The translations under genes were made by a program, and so were the position numbers. Below are positions 1-8,407 of a stretch of DNA of 64,000 nt, piece by piece (position 1 is the stretch's first letter; each line of letters begins with the position of its first letter). The stretch is from an uncultured Oscillospiraceae bacterium (GTDB taxonomy: Bacteria; Bacillota; Clostridia; Oscillospirales; Acutalibacteraceae). The notes beneath the pieces were generated by a model. It was not told the DNA's origin, ran no database searches, and worked only from the letters and a program-made list of their open reading frames with translations. The DNA is taken from NCBI GenBank assembly GCA_900547105.1, contig URFL01000007.1, forward strand, positions 67,889 through 131,888, in the 5' to 3' direction.

Positions 1-837
1 TACCCGACGCAGGATCTGTCGCTGCTGATCGCCTGCTCGGCGGTGTCGGGCGGCTGGAACAGCGCCAGCTCTGCCGATAAAGAGCGTTTGGCGGAACGGC
101 TGAAGCTGTATGTATCGCATGTCAACGGACTGTGCGACGATCTGCCGCTGGCAATGACCGTTCCCGGCTACGCGAATATAGGGCGCAATCTCATGTCACC
201 GGCGCAGATCGCGACGCTGACGGAGCATCTGGCGCACCTGTTTCAAACGCTTGACGACCACGAAAGAATGGCAGTTGTCACCATGCACTATTTGATGCTA
301 TATGCGGTGTTTGAGCAGTGGCCGCCGGTGGATGTGCTGGCAGACGCTTATGAACGCGTTTTCGATCAGCCGGTAGAATCTGACGAACCGCCTGAAAGGC
401 AAGCGGCAAGCGGAAGCACCGGTCACACATACGCGCCGGCACAACCGAACGCCTCGCTGCTCGCAAGGTACGAGACGAACGCCCGGCGCAGATGGCGACC
501 GCTGAAAGTGTATCTGATTGCAACGGGACTGTTTGTGGCGTTGGTGCTCGGACTGTACTTTTATGCCGCGCCCTCTTTGTCAGAAGGCCAGGCGATTGTG
601 GTAAAGGACATCACCGGACAGTCGGTGAAGCTGTTGCCTGATTCCGATCCGGTGGAACTGGCGCTGGTAGGACCCACCGATTACAACGGAGTGATACGCC
701 TGTTTTACACAACGGTGGTGGGGGCGGTGGTGTATCGCATCGTGACCATTGTGGGTGTGTTCGTTGTAAACGCGCTATACCGCAAGCGCAATGCGCAAAA
801 GGCGGCGGCACTGCGAGCGGCAGCAGCGATACCATAA
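1..837 (+). CDS. Hypothetical membrane protein (5' end outside window)
   Basis: I do not recognise this protein. The reading frame is open from base 1, so the gene starts upstream; the first in-window start codon is GTG at 43, but the frame before it also encodes plausible protein. A soluble, helix-rich N-terminal part of about 150 residues is followed by two hydrophobic segments (about bases 505-570 and 680-765) and a short basic C-terminal tail, suggesting a protein anchored in the cytoplasmic membrane with its bulk in the cytosol. The next gene follows after 19 bases and has its own ribosome binding site, so this is probably the first visible member of the kinase/VWA/phosphatase gene series downstream. 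It could be a sensor or scaffold of that system, but this is inference from position only. Confidence 0.7.
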   Translation, partial: YPTQDLSLLIACSAVSGGWNSASSADKERLAERLKLYVSHVNGLCDDLPLAMTVPGYANIGRNLMSPAQIATLTEHLAHLFQTLDDHERMAVVTMHYLMLYAVFEQWPPVDVLADAYERVFDQPVESDEPPERQAASGSTGHTYAPAQPNASLLARYETNARRRWRPLKVYLIATGLFVALVLGLYFYAAPSLSEGQAIVVKDITGQSVKLLPDSDPVELALVGPTDYNGVIRLFYTTVVGAVVYRIVTIVGVFVVNALYRKRNAQKAAALRAAAAIP

Positions 838-856
838 AAGTGGGAGGGGGATTGTT

Positions 857-1999
857 TTGAAAAGAGGAATGATATTGCTGCTGGGAACGGTGCTGATGGT
901 CGTTCTGATGTTGGCAGCGGGTGGCATTTATCTTTTGCCCAAAGACATGGCGGGCGTTTTCATGTATGCGGATGTGTGGAACTCCGTTGGGGGGCTGTTT
1001 AGCCTGATGCTGGTTCCGGGGGCGATGGTAGGCTATGCCGCCTGCCAGAGCCGCGCGCTCGGTGCGGTCTGGTTTGTCGGGTTTGTGGTATTGGGCTTTG
1101 TCAGCGGCATCAGCATCTGGTGGATCGTCACAGCGGCGCTGCTTATCCTCTCTTACCTATTCTGTATCGGCGAGAATGTCGGTATCTACGACGACCTTGA
1201 CACCTACGACAAGCTGTGTGTGCTGGTTCCGGCATTCGGGGCGCTGCGGTTTATCGACCGGTTCGGACTGGAAGGCTTTTTCGGCGTAATAGGAAGAATT
1301 CTTTCGGTTCTCGCTATAATACTGAATTTTGCGCTGATGTTTGCCCTTTGGATCGTGCCAAAGAATGAAGCCTCGGCGTTTGGTACGGTTATCATGCAGA
1401 TCAAGACTTTCGGTAGTACCCTGTTCGGCGTTGTTGTTATCTTCGTTTTCCTGCCGCTGTTCACGGTGTACAGTGCGAAATATTCCTTTATTAAGCCGGG
1501 GCTTGCCAAGGTGCTTGCCTGTATTTTTGGCGGCTACGATATTACGCGTGGTGCGTTTGTCACGACGCCGGCGTTGCTCGGCGGCCTTAATCTGACTATG
1601 GACACCGCGATGGAGGGAGCCAGTCCGATTTTTAACAATATGTTCGGTATGGAGGCTTGTTTTCTGATGGCGATGCTTCTTGGCGGAATCCTGTGCGTGA
1701 AGACTGCCTTTGGCAAAAAGCTTGGGTTGGTCGCACAGTTCTGCCTGACAAAGGACGGTACGGCGTCGCTTCGTTGCCTGATGATGGCGGCGTTGGCTAC
1801 TGTGCTGGTCCTCAGCATAGCGCCCGCCGCGATCTTTATTATGTGGCTTGCCGCTGTTGCCGTTATACTGCTTCTTGCCAGAATATTTATGGCAATGGCT
1901 CCCGGCTACAGCTATGAAGACCTTCGGTCTATGGGCTATTCCGACTACGAAGCAAGAAAGATAATCAACGAGACACACGGCAAGATAACCGCCATATAG
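857..1999 (+). CDS. Polytopic membrane protein, unknown function
   Basis: This is a strongly hydrophobic protein of 380 residues with about eight to ten predicted membrane segments. I chose the TTG at 857 because it lies six bases after a GGAGGGGG ribosome binding site (844-850); ATG at 869 is the alternative, and the longer upstream extension overlaps the preceding gene. The last 30 residues are soluble and contain a short helical motif (LRSMGYSDYEARK) that resembles the core of small helical binding modules. No transporter or enzyme motif was recognised. The next gene starts 13 bases downstream, so it is co-transcribed with the accessory series. A membrane component for the phospho-signalling genes is possible but unproven. 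Confidence 0.75.
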   Translation: MKRGMILLLGTVLMVVLMLAAGGIYLLPKDMAGVFMYADVWNSVGGLFSLMLVPGAMVGYAACQSRALGAVWFVGFVVLGFVSGISIWWIVTAALLILSYLFCIGENVGIYDDLDTYDKLCVLVPAFGALRFIDRFGLEGFFGVIGRILSVLAIILNFALMFALWIVPKNEASAFGTVIMQIKTFGSTLFGVVVIFVFLPLFTVYSAKYSFIKPGLAKVLACIFGGYDITRGAFVTTPALLGGLNLTMDTAMEGASPIFNNMFGMEACFLMAMLLGGILCVKTAFGKKLGLVAQFCLTKDGTASLRCLMMAALATVLVLSIAPAAIFIMWLAAVAVILLLARIFMAMAPGYSYEDLRSMGYSDYEARKIINETHGKITAI

Positions 2000-2012
2000 G
2001 GAGGGCGAAAAT

Positions 2013-2294
2013 ATGACAGACGACAAGCGAAAACAAATCCAAGAGCTTGAAAAAGAGCTTTCCTATCTGGTAAACGACACGATGACGGTCGAGCAAAAGC
2101 TGAAAAGCCTCTCGGATGCGTACTGGCAGGCGTATAACTCCGGCTACGGCGACGCGATGGCAAACAAGCTGATGGGCGGGCAGGAGGACGAGCAGACCCG
2201 CCTGTGGGAGAGAAACTGCGAACATAAATATGAAATCAGTGCTCTTCTGGACCTTTTGAAAGAGCAGGTGAAGGACGGTGACGCCCCATGCTGA
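2013..2294 (+). CDS. Small coiled-coil protein, unknown
   Basis: A 93-residue protein with no recognised family. The first 40 residues are rich in Lys, Glu, Gln and Leu with heptad-like spacing (for example KRKQIQELEKELSYL), so a coiled coil is likely. The last third is also charged and helical. A clear ribosome binding site (GGGAGGG) precedes ATG 2013. The gene overlaps the following zinc-ribbon gene by seven bases, a sign of translational coupling. Its function is unknown; a structural or adaptor role beside the zinc-ribbon proteins is a guess from context. Confidence 0.7.
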   Translation: MTDDKRKQIQELEKELSYLVNDTMTVEQKLKSLSDAYWQAYNSGYGDAMANKLMGGQEDEQTRLWERNCEHKYEISALLDLLKEQVKDGDAPC

Positions 2295-2488
2295 CCTGCC
2301 CCTATTGCGGATCATCCCGGCTGCAAATCACCGGCGGAGACATCGGCAATCCCTTTGATCGCAGAAAAGAAAAAGCCATCTGCCTTGACTGCGGCAGGAC
2401 GGTAGGGGTTGAGCCGGATGTAACAGATATGTTTCTAAGCAATATCGACATAGACAGAATAGCGACCGGTGGCGGAAACGGCGATTAA
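2288..2488 (+). CDS. Small zinc-ribbon protein
   Basis: A 66-residue protein that is essentially a single zinc ribbon. The first knuckle is CPYCGS at residues 4-7 and the second is CLDCGR about 28 residues later, giving four Cys ligands, as in many small zinc ribbons that bind nucleic acid or protein partners. The tail is acidic. ATG 2288 lies inside the end of the preceding gene (seven-base overlap), so translation is coupled. It is the first of three separate zinc-ribbon modules in this region, the others being at 2524 and at the C-terminus of the kinase at 6366. The specific target is unknown. Confidence 0.75.
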   Translation: MLTCPYCGSSRLQITGGDIGNPFDRRKEKAICLDCGRTVGVEPDVTDMFLSNIDIDRIATGGGNGD

Positions 2489-2523
2489 GATGGACAGCGA
2501 CAGAAAATGAGGAGGGCTTCGTG

Positions 2524-3477
2524 ATGGGAAAATGTATAAAATGCGGAAACTATATGCCGTGGGATACGGGGCTTTGCACCGCCTGCAAGGAAGCGGAGAC
2601 CAAAGCAAACGCCAGACGGTATGAGCAAGACCAAAAAAGACGAGAGGAACAAAGACGCAGACAGGAAGAGTGGAATACGCAGCACGGGTTGGAGAGTATA
2701 ACCACCGACAGCAACGGAAATGTTGTGCGAAAATACCGTGACGGAAGAACCACTGTCCATACGCCCAAGCAGGTCAAGCGCAGCTTTTGGCGGACAGTCA
2801 TCATTTTGATCCTTTTGGTGGCGGCTGTGTTTACGGGGATAAAATATCATTCCTATTCTAAAAATGAAAGCAACCTGCTTGCACCGTTTGAAATTACGCA
2901 GACGGAATCGGGTGACGGTTCGAATGTCATAAGAACCGCGCTTTCGGGAAGCAGTACATATGAAATCTATGAGTTGATCGTTTCTCCAGAGAAAGAGGGC
3001 TTTGTATCCAACCTCTTCGGTTCTTCCTCTGCCTTTGCCAAGGTATCTTGCTTTACGGTGGACGGCAAGGCGGCTTATCGCTATCTGTTTAGTGACTATG
3101 ATTGCGGCACCGGGCTTGACGGCGAGTTTTATCTCACGGAAGTAAACGGCAAACGGGCACTCATTGATAATGATCGCGGCAAGGTCTATATGAAAGTGTC
3201 GAAGTTTTTCGGTGAATATATCGAAAAACTGGAGGCGTTTGCTCCGAACGCAGTATTAAAACCCCTTACCGAGAAGCTATCGGGCGGCGAATATGGCATC
3301 AATTCCTCTTACTATGTTTTGAAAAAGGACGGAGTATCTTTAAGCTGCTCCGAGGATGGAAGCCGCGTCAACGCCCTTGATGAAAGCGGCGAAGAAAGAC
3401 TCAGCTACAAGGTGCAATATTACGAATCCTCTGGACTGACATTGCCGGACTATTCGGAATATGAAATGGTAGAGTAA
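2524..3477 (+). CDS. Zinc-ribbon protein with one membrane segment
   Basis: This 317-residue protein starts with a zinc ribbon (CIKCGNYM and, 14 residues later, CTACK). A highly charged, probably coiled-coil stretch rich in Arg, Gln and Glu follows. One membrane segment lies near bases 2790-2845, and a C-terminal domain of about 200 residues looks mostly beta-rich. The likely topology is a cytosolic ribbon and an extracellular C-terminal domain. ATG 2524 was preferred over GTG 2521 because it sits seven bases after GGAGGG (2511-2516). I do not recognise the C-terminal domain. The design recalls bacterial zinc-ribbon membrane proteins in which an intracellular ribbon is linked to an outside sensor domain, but no ligand can be named. 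Confidence 0.75.
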   Translation: MGKCIKCGNYMPWDTGLCTACKEAETKANARRYEQDQKRREEQRRRQEEWNTQHGLESITTDSNGNVVRKYRDGRTTVHTPKQVKRSFWRTVIILILLVAAVFTGIKYHSYSKNESNLLAPFEITQTESGDGSNVIRTALSGSSTYEIYELIVSPEKEGFVSNLFGSSSAFAKVSCFTVDGKAAYRYLFSDYDCGTGLDGEFYLTEVNGKRALIDNDRGKVYMKVSKFFGEYIEKLEAFAPNAVLKPLTEKLSGGEYGINSSYYVLKKDGVSLSCSEDGSRVNALDESGEERLSYKVQYYESSGLTLPDYSEYEMVE

Positions 3478-3502
3478 ACACAGACTGAAAGGAGAATTTG
3501 TT

Positions 3503-4081
3503 ATGGGGTTGTTTGATAATATCGTTTTAGGACTGCTTGATCTAGTTGAAGGAAAAAATAAAGCACAAGACATGGCATACGATGAGGCGCTTAGCATTTT
3601 GATAGATGGAACGGCACCGACTGCGGTGCTTAAAGACGCATTCAAATGCGTATGCAAATCGGAGACAAACAATGCTCGGGCAGAACTTCATGATTGTTTA
3701 GGCAAGCTTTGCGGAGTTTATAAAGACGGATACGGCAATACCATATTTGACAACGTGCTCTTTTTTCTTGGGTTACATATGCTTTCCGATTATTCGGCCG
3801 ATATAATCGACGAGGATATGAAACTGATGGGTGAGATTTTCCGCCGCCGTTCAGATTTCAACCGTGAGGTCAATGAATTCGCTTTGAATGCACAGCCTGA
3901 TTACAAAAACTATGCCTGCGTTGCGCCTTACCTGTCATTGGCACATCTGTACGGCTGGGGTTATGAGCCTGATGTACAAGAGGCGGAGGCTTTTGCCGAC
4001 AAAGTGGCAGAAACGCCAAAAAATTCCAAGGAAACCGAGTGGCTTCGCGCCCGTATCGAAGCCGTAAAAAATAGCAAATAA
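3503..4081 (+). CDS. Helical protein with a C-terminal Sel1-like repeat
   Basis: A 192-residue, mostly helical cytosolic protein. Near the C-terminus the stretch LSLAHLYGWGYEPDVQEAEA matches the pattern of a Sel1-type repeat (A-x-LY-x-xGxG-x-x-x-D-x-x-x-A), a short helical protein-binding unit. The rest is not recognised. The start has a good AAGGAG site just upstream of ATG 3503. The next gene, 70 bases downstream, encodes a longer Sel1-repeat protein, so the two may be related partners. Sel1 repeats usually act as scaffolds, and a scaffold role in the neighbouring kinase/phosphatase system is plausible but inferred. Confidence 0.7.
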   Translation: MGLFDNIVLGLLDLVEGKNKAQDMAYDEALSILIDGTAPTAVLKDAFKCVCKSETNNARAELHDCLGKLCGVYKDGYGNTIFDNVLFFLGLHMLSDYSADIIDEDMKLMGEIFRRRSDFNREVNEFALNAQPDYKNYACVAPYLSLAHLYGWGYEPDVQEAEAFADKVAETPKNSKETEWLRARIEAVKNSK

Positions 4082-4150
4082 ATGTCGCCGCAGCGGCGAC
4101 CAATAAAGCCTCACCATACGCTATGATGTTGTTGTAAAGGAGGTGAGCGT

Positions 4151-5485
4151 ATGAAGCCCGAAATGGTGCTTGGACTGAAAAACGGCGAAGAACCGAAAGC
4201 AAAGCTGCAGGAATGGCTTAAGGAATACGCTGCCATGGCGGCGTTTCCGGGGACAAAAGATTTGGTGGAAAGGCTTTCCAACCGCGCCGAAAACGCCTGT
4301 GCGCTTATACTTGAACGCCGCAAGCTGGAGCCGTCCTCGTCCTCGCATGACGATATGTATTATATTGAAACGGCAAAAATCAGAGATGAAGAGGATGCAT
4401 CGTTCGTCGACGATTTCCCTCTCGGGAACGAAGCCGACGCTGCATTTGCCGGCAGCTATTTTTCCGTATCCGAGCTTGCAAAAATCCAGTGCGGACAGCA
4501 TCATCTGATCGTCGCCGGGAGCTTTAACGGCTATAACTTCGATGTGTTGGTGCGAAAGGGATTTCTTGCCGAATTAAACGGCGATTATCCCGAAGCGGTG
4601 CGCTGTTACGAAGGCGTGCCCACCAGCAGAAGCGTTCAGGATCGCGAATACGAATGCCGCCGCCACATGGCGATGGAGGGCGACCGGTGCTACAAAAAGG
4701 CTCTTGCGCTTATGGAAAGCGGGGAGTGGGGCGAGGTGTACGCGCTCTTGAATCGCGCCGTCGATATGGGTCATATCGATGCCCTTTGGCAAATGGCGCA
4801 GCTTTGCAAAAAAGAAAACGATGCCGATGGGGCAGCTGCATGGTTCAACAAAGCAATCGAGGCAGGGCAGATGGACGCTCTTATGAGCGCGGCGGCGGTT
4901 TATCTTGACAGAACCGGCGACTTTTACAACGAAAAGCTTGCCAGACAGTATCTTCGCCGCGCCGCCGACAGCGGCAGCGTGCGGGCGATCATCGCACTTG
5001 CCGATTTGGAACTTGTGGATACGGATATTCCGTTTTGGCAACAGGCGGCACAGCTTCGGGATATGGCATATCCCGATAAACGACCGAAAAGAAAAGTCAG
5101 AGAGCAGCACAAAAAGCAAATGGCATGGTATCGTCTTGCCGCCGAAGCGGGCGATACCGATTCCATGAACGCGCTGAGTATGGCGTATCATCTCGGCTAT
5201 CCCGAAAGCCGTGACGATGAGCAGGCGTTTGTATGGGCATCCCGCGCCGCGGATCTGGGCGACGGTTCGGCAATGTATCAGGCAGCGTATCTTTACGAAA
5301 ACGGCTTCGGTACAGACAGGGATATCGCCGCCGCGCTGCTGCTTTACACCGAAGCCGCCGAACAGGGTGTGCGCTCGGCGATGATACGGCTGTACGAGAT
5401 ATATACCAAAGGACTGGGAACTATCCAGCCCGACGGCCAAAAAGCGGCGCACTATTTTTGGATGAGCGGCGAAGGTCGGGATTGA
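4151..5485 (+). CDS. Sel1-repeat (TPR-like) protein
   Basis: A 444-residue cytosolic protein. The N-terminal third is unrecognised; from about residue 185 onward the protein is built of helical repeats. Clear Sel1 units include A-x-WQMAQLCKKENDADGAAAWFNKA, MNALSMAYHLGYPESRDDEQAF and MYQAAYLYENGFGTDRDIAAAL, with the hallmark A-x-LY-x-xG-x-G-x-x-x-D-x-x-x-A pattern. Such repeats form curved scaffolds that bind proteins. AAGGAGGTGAGC upstream of ATG 4151 is a strong ribosome binding site. The gene sits between another Sel1-like gene and two small unknown genes that lead to the kinase; Sel1 proteins commonly accompany signalling modules, so a role as adaptor is reasonable. Confidence 0.85.
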   Translation: MKPEMVLGLKNGEEPKAKLQEWLKEYAAMAAFPGTKDLVERLSNRAENACALILERRKLEPSSSSHDDMYYIETAKIRDEEDASFVDDFPLGNEADAAFAGSYFSVSELAKIQCGQHHLIVAGSFNGYNFDVLVRKGFLAELNGDYPEAVRCYEGVPTSRSVQDREYECRRHMAMEGDRCYKKALALMESGEWGEVYALLNRAVDMGHIDALWQMAQLCKKENDADGAAAWFNKAIEAGQMDALMSAAAVYLDRTGDFYNEKLARQYLRRAADSGSVRAIIALADLELVDTDIPFWQQAAQLRDMAYPDKRPKRKVREQHKKQMAWYRLAAEAGDTDSMNALSMAYHLGYPESRDDEQAFVWASRAADLGDGSAMYQAAYLYENGFGTDRDIAAALLLYTEAAEQGVRSAMIRLYEIYTKGLGTIQPDGQKAAHYFWMSGEGRD

Positions 5486-5501
5486 GGGGGAGACAGCATC
5501 C

Positions 5502-5795
5502 ATGAAGCTGAAAATCAAGGAAACGGCGTGGGGCATCCACCGCATGGCGTGGGGCTACCGCGAAAGAGTCACCGCCGAGGAGAGCTTCCCTTGCGAAGTC
5601 GGGGATGTTCCCGACTTCGGGAAAGGCAAACGACATTTTACCGTGGATGAGGTTACAGAAAACAGTGTTTGTTTTTCGGTACATTGTGTCGACCCCCGAT
5701 ACAACAAAACCTGGATATTGAAAAAAGGCGAAGAAATAACCTATCGGCCGCGCTCCTTTGACGGCGGGTATTTCTATAATGTTAAGTTAATTTAG
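5502..5795 (+). CDS. Small beta-rich protein, unknown
   Basis: A 97-residue protein, not recognised. It contains alternating hydrophobic and charged segments typical of a small beta-barrel or sandwich, with no signal peptide, membrane segment or metal-binding motif. It starts 16 bases after the Sel1 protein with a purine-rich GGGGGAG site and ends 11 bases before the DUF1963-like gene, so it belongs to the same transcription unit. Nothing in the sequence says what it does. Confidence 0.65.
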   Translation: MKLKIKETAWGIHRMAWGYRERVTAEESFPCEVGDVPDFGKGKRHFTVDEVTENSVCFSVHCVDPRYNKTWILKKGEEITYRPRSFDGGYFYNVKLI

Positions 5796-5806
5796 GAGGT
5801 GCGGCT

Positions 5807-6352
5807 ATGCATGCGATTGGAATTCACATAAAAAAAGCCGACGGCAACCACGACTATCGCGCCAGCAAATTTTTCGGGGCGCCGGTGATTCCGGCTGAGT
5901 GGCAGGATCGGTTTGCCGAAGACATTCTTTTCTTTGGACAAATACGGCTTTCGGATATTGCACCGCTTGATACCGAAAACAAACTGCCGCATACAGGCTA
6001 TCTGTATCTGTTCCTCGATGTGGAAATGTATCCCTATCAGGCGATGGCGTATTATTATGATGGCGAGCCGAATATGGTGATCGACGATTTCAACGAGGCA
6101 GAACCGCCATTCGCGCATTTGAATGAGGATTGGCTCATGAGTTTTGAACCGGTCGATGATACTTTTGACGGTACCCGGCTGTTCGGCGTTCCCTCCTCCG
6201 GCTATGAAACGGACGAAGAACTGCTGCTGCAATTTGATCCGCTGGCTGAAAACACAGGCTTTCTCGATCATATCGACGGCTATGCCTATTTCTTCTTCGG
6301 CGAGGGCGAATACCGTATCGACGGTATCCGCTTTGGCATTGACCGCTCATAA
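5807..6352 (+). CDS. DUF1963-like (YwqG-type) protein
   Basis: A 181-residue cytosolic protein that resembles the DUF1963/YwqG family. That family has a duplicated beta-rich fold, usually about 250-280 residues, and no established biochemical role. Supporting features are FFGQIRLSDIAP near residue 45, GYLYLFLDVEM about 20 residues later, LLLQFDPL near residue 140 and a final YAYFFFGEGEY segment; the phrase 'readable ligand, then FFG/FFI' near the end is typical. The protein is shorter than most members, so it may be a reduced version. AGGAGGTG precedes ATG 5807. It lies directly upstream of the kinase gene (13-base gap). Confidence 0.65.
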   Translation: MHAIGIHIKKADGNHDYRASKFFGAPVIPAEWQDRFAEDILFFGQIRLSDIAPLDTENKLPHTGYLYLFLDVEMYPYQAMAYYYDGEPNMVIDDFNEAEPPFAHLNEDWLMSFEPVDDTFDGTRLFGVPSSGYETDEELLLQFDPLAENTGFLDHIDGYAYFFFGEGEYRIDGIRFGIDRS

Positions 6353-6365
6353 AAAGGGGAACGAT

Positions 6366-7661
6366 ATGGAAGCGTATTTTACAAAAGGAAGCAGAATACC
6401 GCTGCAAAACGGCCAGTCCGCCGAAATTATCGCCAAACTCGGCGAAGGCGGTCAGGGCACGGTATACCAGGTGCGCATTGGCGGGCAGGAATATGCACTG
6501 AAATGGTATCACAAGGGCGCTTTGCAAAATCCCCGCCGTTTTTATCAGAACATCGAAAACAATATCCGGCAGGGCGCACCCTCTCCTGCCTTTCTGTGGC
6601 CGAAATTTCTGACACAGGAAAAGGACGGCAGCTTTGGCTATGTTATGAAGCTGCGCCCGCCTGCATTTAAGGAATTCTCGGATTTCCTGCTGGCAAAGGT
6701 GCATTTCTCCTCGCTGTCGGCGGCTGCGAATGCGGCGCTGAATATCACCAACGGCTTTCGTGAGCTGCACCGCAAGGGCTTTTCTTATCAGGATCTGAAT
6801 GACGGAAATTTCTTTCTCGATCCGGCAACCGGCAAGGTGCTTATCTGCGACAACGATAATGTGGCACCCTATGGCGAAAGCCTCGGCATTGCCGGAAAGG
6901 CGCGGTATATGGCGCCGGAGGTTGTGCGCAATATTAAGCGACCGGACATTATGAGCGACCGGTTCTCGCTGGCTGTTGTGCTGTTTCGCCTGTTGTTTCT
7001 GGATCATCCGCTGGAGGGAAAACGGGTGGTGGTGCATCCGTGCCTGACCGAGGAGCTGGAGCTGAAATTTTACGGCAAGCAGCCGGTATTCATTTACGAC
7101 AAAACCGATGATTCCAACCGACCGGTGCACGGAATCCATGCCAATGCCCTGCGCTTTTGGCCGGTATATCCGAAATTTATCCGCGATCAGTTTTTGAAAG
7201 CCTTTTCCAAAGAGGCTATGTGCGGACAAGAACCCCGCCCCACCGATAACGATTGGCAGATCGCTTTTACACAGCTGCGCGACTGCATTGTAAAATGCCC
7301 CTGCGGCGGGGAAACCTTCCTTGATCTTGACGGCGACAGTCTGTGCATCAATTGCGGCTTAAAAATTCCGAAGCCGCCGGTATTGTTGTCGCAAAATCGC
7401 TATAAGATTGCTCTGTTTCCCGGTATGAAGCTCTATCGTTGCCACACCGATCGGGATAGCGACGATTTTAGAGAGATCACCGGCGAGGTGATCCGCAACC
7501 CAAAGAACCCGGCCATATGGGGTCTTCGCAATCTGAGCCACGATATCTGGACGGTGGAGAACAAGGATGGAACGATCAAGCCGATCGATAAACATGCGGT
7601 GTTGGTCGTCACAAAAGCCAAACAGATTCATTTCCCGAACTGTATCGGGATAATCCAATAA
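6366..7661 (+). CDS. Atypical Ser/Thr protein kinase with C-terminal zinc ribbon
   Basis: A predicted cytosolic protein kinase of 431 residues. The glycine-rich loop GEGGQGTVY is at residues 26-34 and the ATP-binding Lys is K46 (YALKWYH). The catalytic loop reads YQDLNDGN with D143 and N148, replacing the usual HRD-x-x-x-x-N; the metal-binding DFG is replaced by DND at 162-164; YMAPEVV marks the end of the activation segment. So the catalytic Asp, Asn and metal-binding Asp are kept and activity is likely. After the kinase fold, CPCGG and CINCG form a zinc ribbon, followed by about 90 residues of unknown fold. ATG 6366 follows AAAAGGGGA; the upstream in-frame extension overlaps the preceding gene and is rejected. 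Together with the VWA protein and PP2C phosphatase downstream it forms a TerY-P-like triad. Confidence 0.9.
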   Translation: MEAYFTKGSRIPLQNGQSAEIIAKLGEGGQGTVYQVRIGGQEYALKWYHKGALQNPRRFYQNIENNIRQGAPSPAFLWPKFLTQEKDGSFGYVMKLRPPAFKEFSDFLLAKVHFSSLSAAANAALNITNGFRELHRKGFSYQDLNDGNFFLDPATGKVLICDNDNVAPYGESLGIAGKARYMAPEVVRNIKRPDIMSDRFSLAVVLFRLLFLDHPLEGKRVVVHPCLTEELELKFYGKQPVFIYDKTDDSNRPVHGIHANALRFWPVYPKFIRDQFLKAFSKEAMCGQEPRPTDNDWQIAFTQLRDCIVKCPCGGETFLDLDGDSLCINCGLKIPKPPVLLSQNRYKIALFPGMKLYRCHTDRDSDDFREITGEVIRNPKNPAIWGLRNLSHDIWTVENKDGTIKPIDKHAVLVVTKAKQIHFPNCIGIIQ

Positions 7662-7675
7662 GGAGGGGTTTACAC

Positions 7676-8407
7676 ATGGCCAATATATATGAAGGTGCGG
7701 TGGAGGTTTCCCGCAGAACAATGACACTTTTCTTTATGGTCGATGCCTCCGGCAGTATGGACGGCTCCAAAATGGGAACGCTCAATTCTGCCATCGAGGA
7801 GGTTATTCCCGAAATACGCAAAATATCCGGCGAAAATGCCGACGCCGCCATAAAAATCGCGGTGCTGGAGTTTTCGAGCGGCACCAGATGGATCACTCCC
7901 GCCCCCATGGATGCGGAGGATTTCACCTGGAGCTTTTTGACGGCGGACGGATTGACAGACTTTGGCGAGGCATGCAAGCAACTGAACGAAAAGCTGTCCC
8001 GCAAAGCCTTTATGAGCGATGTGGCTGGCTCCTTTGCGCCGGCGATCTTTCTGCTGTCGGACGGAGAGCCGACCGACGAATATGCTTCTGAACTATCCAA
8101 GTTGAAAGAAAACAACTGGTTCAAAAAGGCGATTAAAGTGGCGGTCGCTATCGGTGAGGACGCGAACCGGGATGTGCTCGCGGGATTTACAGGCAACAAA
8201 GAGGCAGTGCTTACCGTGCACACCCCCGAAGCGCTTACCAAAATGATACGCTTTGTTTCGGTCACCGCGTCCCAGATCGGCTCCCGGTCCAGCGGGGTCG
8301 GAAAAGGCGGTGTGGACGAGGCCGCCAACAAGCAGGAGGACATGATCGACAAAATCAACGAGGTGAAAGCGGCCGAGCCGGATGACGACGGTGATCTGGA
8401 ATGGTAA
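7676..8407 (+). CDS. TerY-like von Willebrand factor A domain protein
   Basis: A 243-residue cytosolic VWA protein. The metal-ion-dependent adhesion site is complete: DASGSMDGS starting at D23 (D23, S25, S27), T94 in GLTDFGEA and D129 in LSDGEPTD. This is the arrangement of TerY-type proteins, which bind partner proteins through a metal ion and occur in operons with a kinase and a PP2C phosphatase. The C-terminal 30 residues are polar and probably flexible. AAGGAGGGG precedes ATG 7676, 14 bases after the kinase stop codon. The phosphatase gene overlaps its end. It probably scaffolds or is a substrate of the kinase/phosphatase pair; this role is inferred from known gene neighbourhoods. Confidence 0.9.
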   Translation: MANIYEGAVEVSRRTMTLFFMVDASGSMDGSKMGTLNSAIEEVIPEIRKISGENADAAIKIAVLEFSSGTRWITPAPMDAEDFTWSFLTADGLTDFGEACKQLNEKLSRKAFMSDVAGSFAPAIFLLSDGEPTDEYASELSKLKENNWFKKAIKVAVAIGEDANRDVLAGFTGNKEAVLTVHTPEALTKMIRFVSVTASQIGSRSSGVGKGGVDEAANKQEDMIDKINEVKAAEPDDDGDLEW

